Shown here in pieces: positions 1 through 3,570 of a stretch of 5,446 nucleotides of DNA (positions are counted from its first letter, which is position 1; each line of letters starts with the position of its first letter). Below the pieces are notes generated by a model that searched no databases, was not told where the DNA came from, and was given only the letters and a program-made list of their open reading frames with translations. The DNA lies in assembly GCA_029857975.1 (NCBI GenBank), contig JAOUFX010000265.1:1-5446 (forward strand), in the 5' to 3' direction. Source of the DNA: Deltaproteobacteria bacterium (GTDB lineage Bacteria; Desulfobacterota; SM23-61). The translations under genes and the position numbers were made by a program.

Positions 1-42
1 TTTTCTTCTTTCTCTTGTTTCTTCCTGCAATTTATCGGTCAT
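1..42 (-). CDS. Partial gene, N-terminal 14 codons only
   Basis: Start of a gene running leftwards out of the window. The ATG at 42-40 is preceded by a perfect AGGAGG Shine-Dalgarno (complement of 51-56) with an 8-nt spacer, which makes this a convincing start despite the short visible stretch. The visible residues are MTDKLQEETRERRK, rich in Glu, Lys and Arg, with no signal peptide. An ERRK stretch this close to the N-terminus occurs in PilZ-type c-di-GMP proteins, but 14 residues cannot assign a family, so that is only a thought. A terminator hairpin about 115 nt upstream (157-206) separates it from anything transcribed from further right, so it probably has its own promoter between 43 and 168. 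No clear -35/-10 pair was found there. Confidence 0.6.
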   Translation of the reverse strand, partial: MTDKLQEETRERRK

Positions 43-156
43 TATCAAATCCTCCTGAAAACTAGATGATAATTTCCCCCACTTTCTTTAAGCTTCGCCG
101 AAGACGGACTTCAGGTCAGAAGGAGATCAGCTGGAACTCAAACTTGGATTTATTGA

Positions 157-206
157 AAGATAAATTAAAAACCTCCAAAATAGTTTTCGCACCCCCTTGG
201 AGGTTT
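157..206 (-). terminator. Intrinsic terminator, minus strand
   Basis: A perfect 10-bp stem pairs 169-178 (AAACCTCCAA) with 197-206 (TTGGAGGTTT) around an 18-nt loop. Read on the minus strand, the stem is followed by a T-rich tail (TTTTTAATTTATC), which gives the usual intrinsic-terminator layout. On the plus strand the tail is weaker. It would end minus-strand transcription coming from the right and insulate the partial gene at 1-42. No convincing gene lies directly upstream of it, so it may be the relic of a lost gene or may act on read-through. Confidence 0.55.
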
Positions 207-518
207 CATAGGACCATCTTTTGGTAACCCCAACTTCTCATTTTACACCTCAGATGGTTAAGGGTTTTGTTGTTGGGTTTACCTGGCTCCGAGGAGTAAC
301 GACGATTACTAAATACTCTAACGGGAATCGGTAGTCAAGGCTAAATTTGGCACAATTCAAAGGTCCCAAAATGATAGAGATCGTGTCAATCTCTGCACTT
401 TGACAGAATTTTAGAATCGAAAGTATATCCAAACATCATTGAATATCGATTGAAATCTACATCTTCTGGGAAATTATGTCAACCGAAGAGTTCAGGAAGG
501 AAGCATTGGGACAAGTAT

Positions 519-543
519 GCTTAAACCGGATTAAGCCTTTTTG
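519..543 (+). terminator. Weak terminator-like hairpin, plus strand
   Basis: GCTTAA at 519-524 pairs with TTAAGC at 531-536 around the loop ACCGGA, followed by CTTTTTG on the plus strand. The stem is short and AT-rich, and no plus-strand gene precedes it, so it may be chance. Confidence 0.2.
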
Positions 544-665
544 TAAAACCGGATATTTAGGGGCGGGAAGTATAATATCGGGGGGCCGGGGTGGAAAATG
601 GCCCTTGCTCCCTCACCCCTGAGAATACCACGATTTGGAAACTGAAGATTACGGATTGGAATGTT

Positions 666-701
666 GAAAACAAGAAAGGCAGAGCCATTTTTGACCCTGC
701 C
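666..701 (-). terminator. Intrinsic terminator of the lipoprotein gene
   Basis: On the minus strand a 9-bp stem (GGCAGGGTC with GGCTCTGCC, two G-T wobbles; plus positions 693-701 and 678-686) closes a 6-nt loop AAAAAT and is followed by TTTCTTGTTTTC. It lies about 98 nt past the stop codon of the lipoprotein gene at 800-1213 and in the same direction, so it most likely ends that transcript. Confidence 0.65.
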
Positions 702-799
702 ACTCTTTAAAAATTGAATATATCTTTTTCCTATCGCAAATTATGGATAGCCATTAGTTTCGTTTCTGAGAAAACCTCAGCACACTAATAATAGGAAGA

Positions 800-1213
800 C
801 TACTTACTCTTTCTTAGACATTCCACGTTACCGGAAACCGATGCGGGGCGACTGTAATCTTTCAGGGTTTCCGCGGGTCGGTTCCGGGGGTCATCACGAC
901 TGAAGGAAACAGCGGGTTTATTCACAGGGGTTGGGTCACCCTCGTCTTGCTTGTACTCGATTATCCGGTACTCTTGGAACCCCATCCCTTCGCATAGTTC
1001 CTTAGATCGCCGGTACCAATAGTCACGATACACTCCCTTGTCCTTGACCGGTACTCCGGAGACATATATGTGATAAATGTTGCCTTTGACTTGGTAGTCT
1101 GAATACCCTAAGCCGTTGTGATCGTCTGCTTTTTTATACGGCGTTGGCCAACCACAGCCCACATTCATCAGCAGCACTATTGCAATTATAAATACCATAA
1201 ATAACCTTGTCAT
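800..1213 (-). CDS. Small CC0125-like lipoprotein
   Basis: A 137-residue secreted protein of unknown role. The start ATG is preceded by GGGAGGTG (complement of 1221-1228) at good spacing. The N-terminus is a signal peptide: T-R, then a hydrophobic run at residues 4-16, ending NVGC with Cys20 as the probable lipidated residue. The -3 position is Asn rather than the usual Leu, so the lipobox is slightly atypical. After a short linker, residues 35-87 (GLGYSDYQ, IYHIYVSG, a D-Y-W-Y-R-R-S-K-E-L helix, MGFQEYRI) resemble small lipoproteins annotated as CC0125-like, in which a GYSD strand precedes a helix with an R..EL motif and a G[FY] strand. The C-terminal 45 residues are polar and Pro/Arg-rich, probably disordered. 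It appears monocistronic, with its own promoter, a structured leader and a terminator. The lipoprotein call is firm; the family match is from memory of the pattern, and the function is unknown. Confidence 0.8.
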   Translation of the reverse strand: MTRLFMVFIIAIVLLMNVGCGWPTPYKKADDHNGLGYSDYQVKGNIYHIYVSGVPVKDKGVYRDYWYRRSKELCEGMGFQEYRIIEYKQDEGDPTPVNKPAVSFSRDDPRNRPAETLKDYSRPASVSGNVECLRKSK

Positions 1214-1237
1214 ATTTCCGCACCTCCCTTAGAGGGT

Positions 1238-1300
1238 TCACCATAACAAAACCCCATTCCTCTCAAATGAAAGAAATGGGGTTAAAAATCTCCTTACCAT
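1238..1300 (-). CDS. Putative 20-codon leader peptide
   Basis: A mini-ORF in the leader of the lipoprotein gene. The ATG at 1300-1298 follows GGGAGG (complement of 1306-1311) by 5 nt, as good a ribosome site as that of the lipoprotein gene itself. It encodes MVRRFLTPFL followed by SFERNGVLLW and a TGA stop, which lies 10 nt before the Shine-Dalgarno of the lipoprotein gene. The coding part contains the whole 1250-1283 hairpin, so ribosomes moving through it would open or reshape the stem. There is no run of one amino acid as in classic amino-acid attenuators; it has four Leu and three Phe. It could be a regulatory leader or a chance ORF. Confidence 0.4.
   Translation of the reverse strand: MVRRFLTPFLSFERNGVLLW
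1245..1283 (-). promoter_or_regulatory. Leader hairpin with T-run (possible attenuator)
   Basis: A perfect 9-bp stem pairs AACCCCATT (1250-1258) with AATGGGGTT (1275-1283) around a 16-nt loop. In the minus direction the 3' arm runs straight into TTTTGTT. It lies downstream of the promoter and upstream of the lipoprotein start, so it could act as a transcription attenuator or as a structural element of the leader. The T-run is interrupted by a G, so termination strength is uncertain. Confidence 0.45.
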
Positions 1301-1590
1301 ACCTTCCTCCCGAGCAAGGTGATTGGAGAGCTTAATTCTGAGGGGATGATAACAGAATGGGAGAAATTGTCAACTCCCTTATGGAAAAGGCCCTCTAACC
1401 CTTCTTAAAATCCTATTCTAACTGGCTTGATTTTGTCGAGGTTAAGACTTTCCCGGCTAACCCGATACTTCGTACACCCGGAAGGAAAGGTCTCGAAATA
1501 GGGACTTTAAAGTGGTTCACTAATTTCCCCTTTACCCCAGAAGGCAAAAACCCCTCAAGCAGGAGCCATCCTTTCCCCCCTTCCTTCAAA
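1301..1590. other. Intergenic stretch between divergent genes
   Basis: Apart from the lipoprotein promoter at 1346-1373, nothing firm is visible. A minus-strand reading frame at 1413-1709 overlaps the winged-helix gene and has no ribosome site or recognisable motif. A GGCTAAC heptamer at 1455-1461 matches the cassette boundary heptamer seen at 3182-3188, but no attC-type stem surrounds it. The pyrimidine-rich stretch near 1568-1588 leads into repeat A. Confidence 0.4.
1346..1373 (-). promoter_or_regulatory. Sigma-70 promoter of the lipoprotein gene
   Basis: On the minus strand a perfect -35 TTGACA (complement of 1368-1373) is followed after 16 bp by TATCAT (complement of 1346-1351, five of six matches to TATAAT). 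Transcription should start near 1339, giving a leader of about 125 nt before the lipoprotein ATG. It is the best promoter in the window. Confidence 0.65.
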
Positions 1591-1618
1591 GAGGCTTTTT
1601 TTGTTTGTGGATTTGTGG
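1591..1618 (+). repeat. Direct repeat A, left copy
   Basis: This 28-nt stretch (GAGGC, seven Ts, then a GTTTGTGGATTTGTGG-like tail) matches 2580-2607 at 25 of 28 positions without gaps. The right copy is the 3' arm and T-tract of a strong terminator. Here the 5' arm of the stem is missing, so this copy may be a relic terminator or one end of an inserted block. Confidence 0.6.
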
Positions 1619-1629
1619 TAATATTAAAT

Positions 1630-1872
1630 ATGGAAATGGAAAAAAAGATTTTGAGGTATTTAAGAAATAAACCAAATGGATCGGCAAGTTCTTTGGAAGT
1701 CATTAACAATTTATCATTAAAAATTACATATGAAGATTTTGATTCAATTATTGAAAATCTTTACTATAGAGGATTACTCTTAAAGCCTCATAAACAATCT
1801 CGTCATGGATCAGATCCCAAATACGATTTAATAATTATCTCCGATGCAGGAAAGAAATTCATCAAAAACTGA
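1630..1872 (+). CDS. Small winged-helix-like protein
   Basis: An 80-residue protein from the ATG at 1630; an in-frame GTG at 1615 and an ATG at 1636 are alternatives. None has a clear Shine-Dalgarno, and the GTG falls inside repeat A, so I prefer the ATG. The sequence reads as helix (EKKILRYLRNK), helix (SASSLEVINNL), then a third helix (YEDFDSIIENLYYRGLLL) followed by a basic His/Lys/Arg stretch (KPHKQSRHG) and a hydrophobic strand (YDLIIISDAGKKFIKN). That is the general plan of a winged helix-turn-helix DNA-binding domain with an L..RGLL wing lead-in and a T/S-D-A-G-K-K-F end. No specific family is recognised. It is AT-rich compared with the cassette and kinase. The stop codon lies inside repeat B. 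It may regulate the neighbouring HNH gene, 131 bp downstream on the same strand. Confidence 0.55.
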   Translation: MEMEKKILRYLRNKPNGSASSLEVINNLSLKITYEDFDSIIENLYYRGLLLKPHKQSRHGSDPKYDLIIISDAGKKFIKN

Positions 1873-1890
1873 AAAGCCAGGGTGGTGAGG
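1863..1890 (+). repeat. Direct repeat B, left copy
   Basis: A 28-nt stretch with core CTGAAAAGCCAGGGTG that matches 2468-2495 at 26 of 28 positions. It covers the last codons and stop of the winged-helix gene and continues into the spacer before the HNH gene. A further pyrimidine-rich CTTTTCCTGTC-like stretch follows both copies, which suggests that a somewhat longer segment was once duplicated. Confidence 0.65.
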
Positions 1891-1978
1891 CAACCCTCCA
1901 TCTTTTCCTGTCCCGCCAACATGATAATGTCTTTTACAAAGACTACATATTGTGGTAAATTATCAATATATAATATGT

Positions 1979-1998
1979 TCTCCTTTTTGAAGAGGAGA
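1979..1998 (+). promoter_or_regulatory. RBS of HNH gene inside a hairpin
   Basis: The Shine-Dalgarno AGGAG (1993-1997) stands 6 nt before the ATG at 2004. TCTCCT at 1979-1984 pairs perfectly with AGGAGA at 1993-1998 across an 8-nt loop, so the transcript can fold to hide the ribosome site. A perfect TATAAT at 1969-1974 would start transcription almost at the hairpin, but its -35 region is poor. Confidence 0.45.
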
Positions 1999-2003
1999 GT
2001 ACT

Positions 2004-2315
2004 ATGGTAAGGAATATTAATACCACAGTCAGGGGATGGGTTTTTGATCAGGAGATCATTAATGCCGTCTGGAACAAAGGTGAATTTATCTCCGGATATG
2101 ATGAATCCCTGTACCGAAAAGATCAATGTGGTGCTTGGATCGCGAAAGTCGCCTATGGAATGACTGGGGATTATGGGTGGGAAATTGATCATACTGTCCC
2201 AGTGTCTAAAGGTGGAGTAGATCACCTCAGCAATCTTCAACCCCTCCATTGGCAAAATAACAAAGGCAAAGGTGATAATTATCCGAATTGGACTTGTACA
2301 ATAACTGGGAAATAA
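2004..2315 (+). CDS. Small HNH endonuclease
   Basis: A 103-residue protein carrying a complete HNH nuclease core. Residues 40-63 (D-Q-C-G-A-W-I ... Y-G-W-E-I-D-H) are followed by P66, the GG at 70-71, N77 in SNLQPL, and HWQNNKGKGD at 82-91. In HNH/bba-metal nucleases the D-H histidine (H63) is the general base and N77 shapes the loop. The last metal-ligand position here appears to be N86 rather than His, as in other free-standing small HNH proteins with LQPLHWxNN..KGD. These occur in phages, mobile elements and accessory regions; their substrate is usually unknown DNA. The ATG has a strong ribosome site, which may be masked by a hairpin. There is no separate DNA-recognition domain beyond the N-terminal 40 residues. 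Neighbours are the winged-helix gene upstream and a terminator about 250 bp downstream. It could be a homing-type nuclease, a defence nuclease or a remnant. Confidence 0.85.
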   Translation: MVRNINTTVRGWVFDQEIINAVWNKGEFISGYDESLYRKDQCGAWIAKVAYGMTGDYGWEIDHTVPVSKGGVDHLSNLQPLHWQNNKGKGDNYPNWTCTITGK

Positions 2316-2467
2316 GGGATACCTAAATCCGATAAAAATCATTAATCGATAATTGTTAGCAATAGAGTCCAATCTGCTCGGCAATTGGTAGCTGACTTAC
2401 AACAATTACAATAGTGTCGAGGTAGGCCTGTAACCAAAATTAAATATCCACCTTCCACCCCCTCAAC

Positions 2468-2495
2468 CAAAAGCTGAAAAGCCAGGGTGATGAGG
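2468..2495 (+). repeat. Direct repeat B, right copy
   Basis: Matches 1863-1890 at 26 of 28 positions. It lies 152 nt after the HNH stop. In this copy AAAAGCC (2477-2483) can pair with GGCTTTT (2500-2506), a 7-bp stem with a 16-nt loop that might act as a weak first terminator. The left copy lacks that 3' arm. Confidence 0.65.
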
Positions 2496-2566
2496 TGTGG
2501 GCTTTTAGGTAGTTTTTCTTCTGTCTTGCTCTTAACCCCTAACCAAGCCTAACAACCCCTAATCCT

Positions 2567-2591
2567 AAGCCCCTTCGATGGGGCTTTTTTT
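2567..2591 (+). terminator. Strong intrinsic terminator, plus strand
   Basis: AAGCCCC (2567-2573) pairs perfectly with GGGGCTT (2580-2586) around loop TTCGAT, followed by a run of Ts (2585-2591). The U-tract exists only in the plus direction, so it ends transcription of the winged-helix/HNH block. Confidence 0.8.
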
Positions 2592-2607
2592 GTTTTGGGA
2601 TTTGTGG
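2580..2607 (+). repeat. Direct repeat A, right copy
   Basis: Matches 1591-1618 at 25 of 28 positions. It consists of the 3' arm and T-tract of the terminator plus 16 nt beyond it. Together with the left copy it brackets the winged-helix/HNH block, with starts 989 bp apart. Confidence 0.6.
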
Positions 2608-2673
2608 AATTCACCTACAAATCATTGCTGGGAACCATATCCGATAACCGAGGATTACTATTTGAAAGTGAGG

Positions 2674-2736
2674 AACGTTCAAAGTAACCGGCCTGCGCGG
2701 CTTTTCGCGCAGGTCCGGTTGACTGCCGGGTTAGCC
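2674..2736 (-). other. attC: attC recombination site (59-base element)
   Basis: Folded from the plus strand, AGT-AACCGG (2683-2691) pairs with CCGGTT and ACT (2715-2720, 2722-2724), and CCTGCGCG (2692-2699) pairs with CGCGCAGG (2706-2713) around loop GCTTTT. Two bases stay unpaired on the same arm, T2714 and G2721, six pairs apart. Single-stranded attC sites recognised by IntI have such extrahelical T and G bases on the recombining bottom strand, so the plus strand is the bottom strand and the cassette points leftwards, matching its ORF. Outside the stem lie short unpaired spacers (2677-2682 and 2725-2729) and the AAC (2674-2676) / GTT (2730-2732) triplets. GTTAGCC differs from the GTTRRRY consensus at one base; the outer GTTCCTC departs more. 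Confidence 0.8.
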
Positions 2737-3187
2737 ATCCGGCGAACTAGTAGGACCGGAGGGAGATGCCCCATTTGCCGGAGACTCGTATAACGATCCA
2801 GAGGTTCTTGTGCATGCTGAGGACATCTCCATTCTTGCTCCGCCGGGAATATGTGACGACGAAGTGCACCTTGTTCCGACTTACAAGTACCGCCTCCTTC
2901 GCCTCGTACTGCGTGTAATGCCAACCAGAGGCCAGCAGCTTCTCAAAAAAGTCGGTGGGGTGTTGCCCTGCCTCTGGCCAATCGAGGCGTTCCGACCCGG
3001 AAAGCATGACATGAGGGAAGTGGAGTTCTCCATCCATTCCGTTTGCGTCGCACACGTTGAAGAAGGCAGTGAACCGATCGAGGCACTCAGACGCAGCCCG
3101 AACAAGCTCGGCTTCGGGTTCCTCTGATTGTTGCGGTCTCACGAACTTGGCGAAGTCGCTCATTTCACTTCACTTGATGGTGGCTAA
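2676..3187 (-). mobile_element. Solitary integron gene cassette, 512 bp
   Basis: The minus strand reads G^TTAGCC (complement of 3188-3182), then 18 nt, a single ORF, then an attC site ending at G^TTCCTC (G is the complement of 2676). The attC R'' heptamer GGCTAAC (complement of 2730-2736) is the exact reverse complement of the GTTAGCC at the cassette's other end. This is what is expected of a cassette whose circular form closes those two ends into one attC. Size, single ORF in the attC orientation, short 5' lead and GC-richer composition than its flanks all fit. Known integrons keep cassettes near an intI gene; none is visible here, so this is either a lone cassette at a secondary site or the edge of an array. 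Confidence 0.75.
2747..3163 (-). CDS. Cassette-encoded NTF2/SnoaL-like protein
   Basis: A 138-residue soluble protein without a signal peptide. Its ATG is 24 nt from the cassette boundary, with only a weak AAGTGA ribosome site; the stop TAG lies 10 nt before the attC R'' box. The residue pattern suits the cone-shaped alpha+beta barrel of the NTF2/SnoaL group. A first helix (about 17-37, AELVRAASECLDRFTAFFNVCD) precedes a GELHFPHVMLSG turn (45-56), a helix (PTDFFEKLLASGW, 69-81), then strands YEAKEAVLVSRNKVHFVVTYSRRS, LSMHKNLWIVIRVSGKWGISLRS. The G-E-L-H-F-P-H motif and the K-W-G-I ending are typical of small unannotated members that occur as single-domain enzymes or binding proteins. Cassette genes with this fold are known, but ligand and reaction cannot be read from sequence. 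Expression probably depends on a promoter outside the cassette. Confidence 0.7.
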   Translation of the reverse strand: MSDFAKFVRPQQSEEPEAELVRAASECLDRFTAFFNVCDANGMDGELHFPHVMLSGSERLDWPEAGQHPTDFFEKLLASGWHYTQYEAKEAVLVSRNKVHFVVTYSRRSKNGDVLSMHKNLWIVIRVSGKWGISLRSY

Positions 3188-3192
3188 CAATG

Positions 3193-3219
3193 ATTATACA
3201 TTCTGTATAAAACCAGCAA
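3193..3219 (-). promoter_or_regulatory. Candidate promoter facing the cassette gene
   Basis: On the minus strand a perfect -10 TATAAT (complement of 3193-3198) lies 15 bp after TTGCTG (complement of 3214-3219, three of six matches). Transcription would begin around 3186, at the cassette edge, with a leader of about 23 nt. The -10 box is inside the palindrome at 3194-3210, so a protein bound there would block it. The -35 is weak, so this is tentative. Confidence 0.4.
3194..3210. promoter_or_regulatory. Palindrome TTATACA-N3-TGTATAA, copy 1
   Basis: Perfect 7-bp half-sites TTATACA and TGTATAA separated by TTC. A second copy with the same half-sites and spacer length stands at 3329-3345, and partial copies are at about 3228-3244 (right half CGTATAA) and 3376-3382 (left half only). 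The constant 3-nt spacer suggests an operator bound by a dimer, or a repeated palindromic element; the binding protein is unknown. Confidence 0.5.
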
Positions 3220-3324
3220 AGGCAGACTGTTTCAGTCCGTATAAGACAACTGAGCATTTTTGCGCTCATGCTCGAAAAGCTTACTATTTCAATGGAATAT
3301 CTATTATCGCCGGGGGAAAGGTTT

Positions 3325-3349
3325 CGTCTTATACAGACTGTATAAGACG
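3325..3349. promoter_or_regulatory. 25-bp palindrome, copy 2 of TTATACA-N3-TGTATAA
   Basis: Perfect 12-bp arms (CGTCTTATACAG and its complement) around a single A at 3337. The inner 17 bp are the same TTATACA-N3-TGTATAA site as at 3194-3210, with GAC as spacer. GTATAAGAC followed by a CT-A-AT-like tail also occurs at 3239-3258, so the palindrome may be part of a longer degenerate repeat. Confidence 0.5.
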
Positions 3350-3570
3350 GCTCAAATGCTGGATTATTTTTTGAATTATACAGATTTGGAGCAAAGTGGT
3401 CAACCGATACTTTCAGGAAGAACTCCTTTTTATTCAAGGAAATTTCGGCTTCCTGCCGAATTTAACGCTAACACCTACAAGTCCTCAGGAGGAGGTTAAT
3501 TGGAGAATTGAAGATTTCCAATTGAAAGTGGGTAATCTGATAACATATCGGCAGAGGTAGCCTAGATAAA

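Larger units (their letters stand above)
43..799. other. Non-coding stretch with terminators, no supported gene
   Basis: About 750 bases between the partial left gene and the lipoprotein gene. No reading frame here has a good start, a ribosome binding site and protein-like composition. It contains two minus-strand terminator hairpins, listed separately. It also has a weak plus-strand hairpin at 519-543 (GCTTAA arms, 6-nt loop, then five Ts), a 9-bp direct repeat AAACCGGAT at 523-531 and 546-554, and a G-rich patch at 560-594. I see no tRNA, CRISPR or insertion sequence in it. Confidence 0.6.
2316..2675. other. Non-coding stretch after the HNH gene
   Basis: It holds repeat B' (2468-2495), the terminator (2567-2591) and repeat A' (2580-2607). 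It also has two copies of AACCCCTAA at 2534-2542 and 2554-2562, exactly 20 bp apart. Positions 2608-2675 are plain flanking sequence up to the cassette end. No gene is supported on either strand. Confidence 0.5.
3188..3570. other. Non-coding stretch between kinase and cassette
   Basis: It contains the palindromic sites and the candidate cassette promoter described separately. It also has a bulged hairpin at 3441-3462 (CGGC/GCCG with AATT flanks, loop TTCCT) and a 7-bp AATTGGA/TCCAATT stem at 3498-3523. Neither hairpin has a T-run, so no clear terminator for the kinase operon is seen. Short reading frames here lack ribosome sites and motifs. No intI gene or attI resembling a known one is recognisable. 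Confidence 0.5.

Noticed and set aside
250..432. Minus-strand reading frame of 60 codons ending 44 nt before a terminator
   Set aside because: The position before a terminator was tempting, but the start is a TTG with no Shine-Dalgarno and the product looks like translated non-coding DNA.
1455..1461. GGCTAAC heptamer identical to the cassette boundary
   Set aside because: No attC-type inverted repeats surround it; a 7-mer alone is expected by chance.
1462..1476. GATACTTCGTACAC, similar to part of a loxP arm
   Set aside because: There is no second arm or spacer; the similarity is a few bases only.
1413..1709. Minus-strand reading frame of 98 codons
   Set aside because: It overlaps the winged-helix gene and repeat A, has no ribosome site, and its sequence resembles no protein family.
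1803..2384. Long minus-strand reading frame of 193 codons
   Set aside because: It lies antisense to the HNH gene, whose motif and ribosome site are convincing. The antisense product shows no domain or ribosome site.
2547..2598. Second attC-like site: GCCTAAC before the AAGCCCC/GGGGCTT stem
   Set aside because: There is no matching GTTRRRY on the far side, no extrahelical bases, and the stem with its T-run is fully explained as a terminator.
2810..3127. Plus-strand reading frame of 105 codons inside the cassette
   Set aside because: It is antisense to the NTF2-like gene, opposite to the attC orientation, and has no recognisable features.
3441..3470. Bulged hairpin followed by GCTAAC, considered as an attC remnant
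   Set aside because: The polarity is wrong: the GTT/AAC triplets do not bracket the stem as AAC...GTT on either strand.
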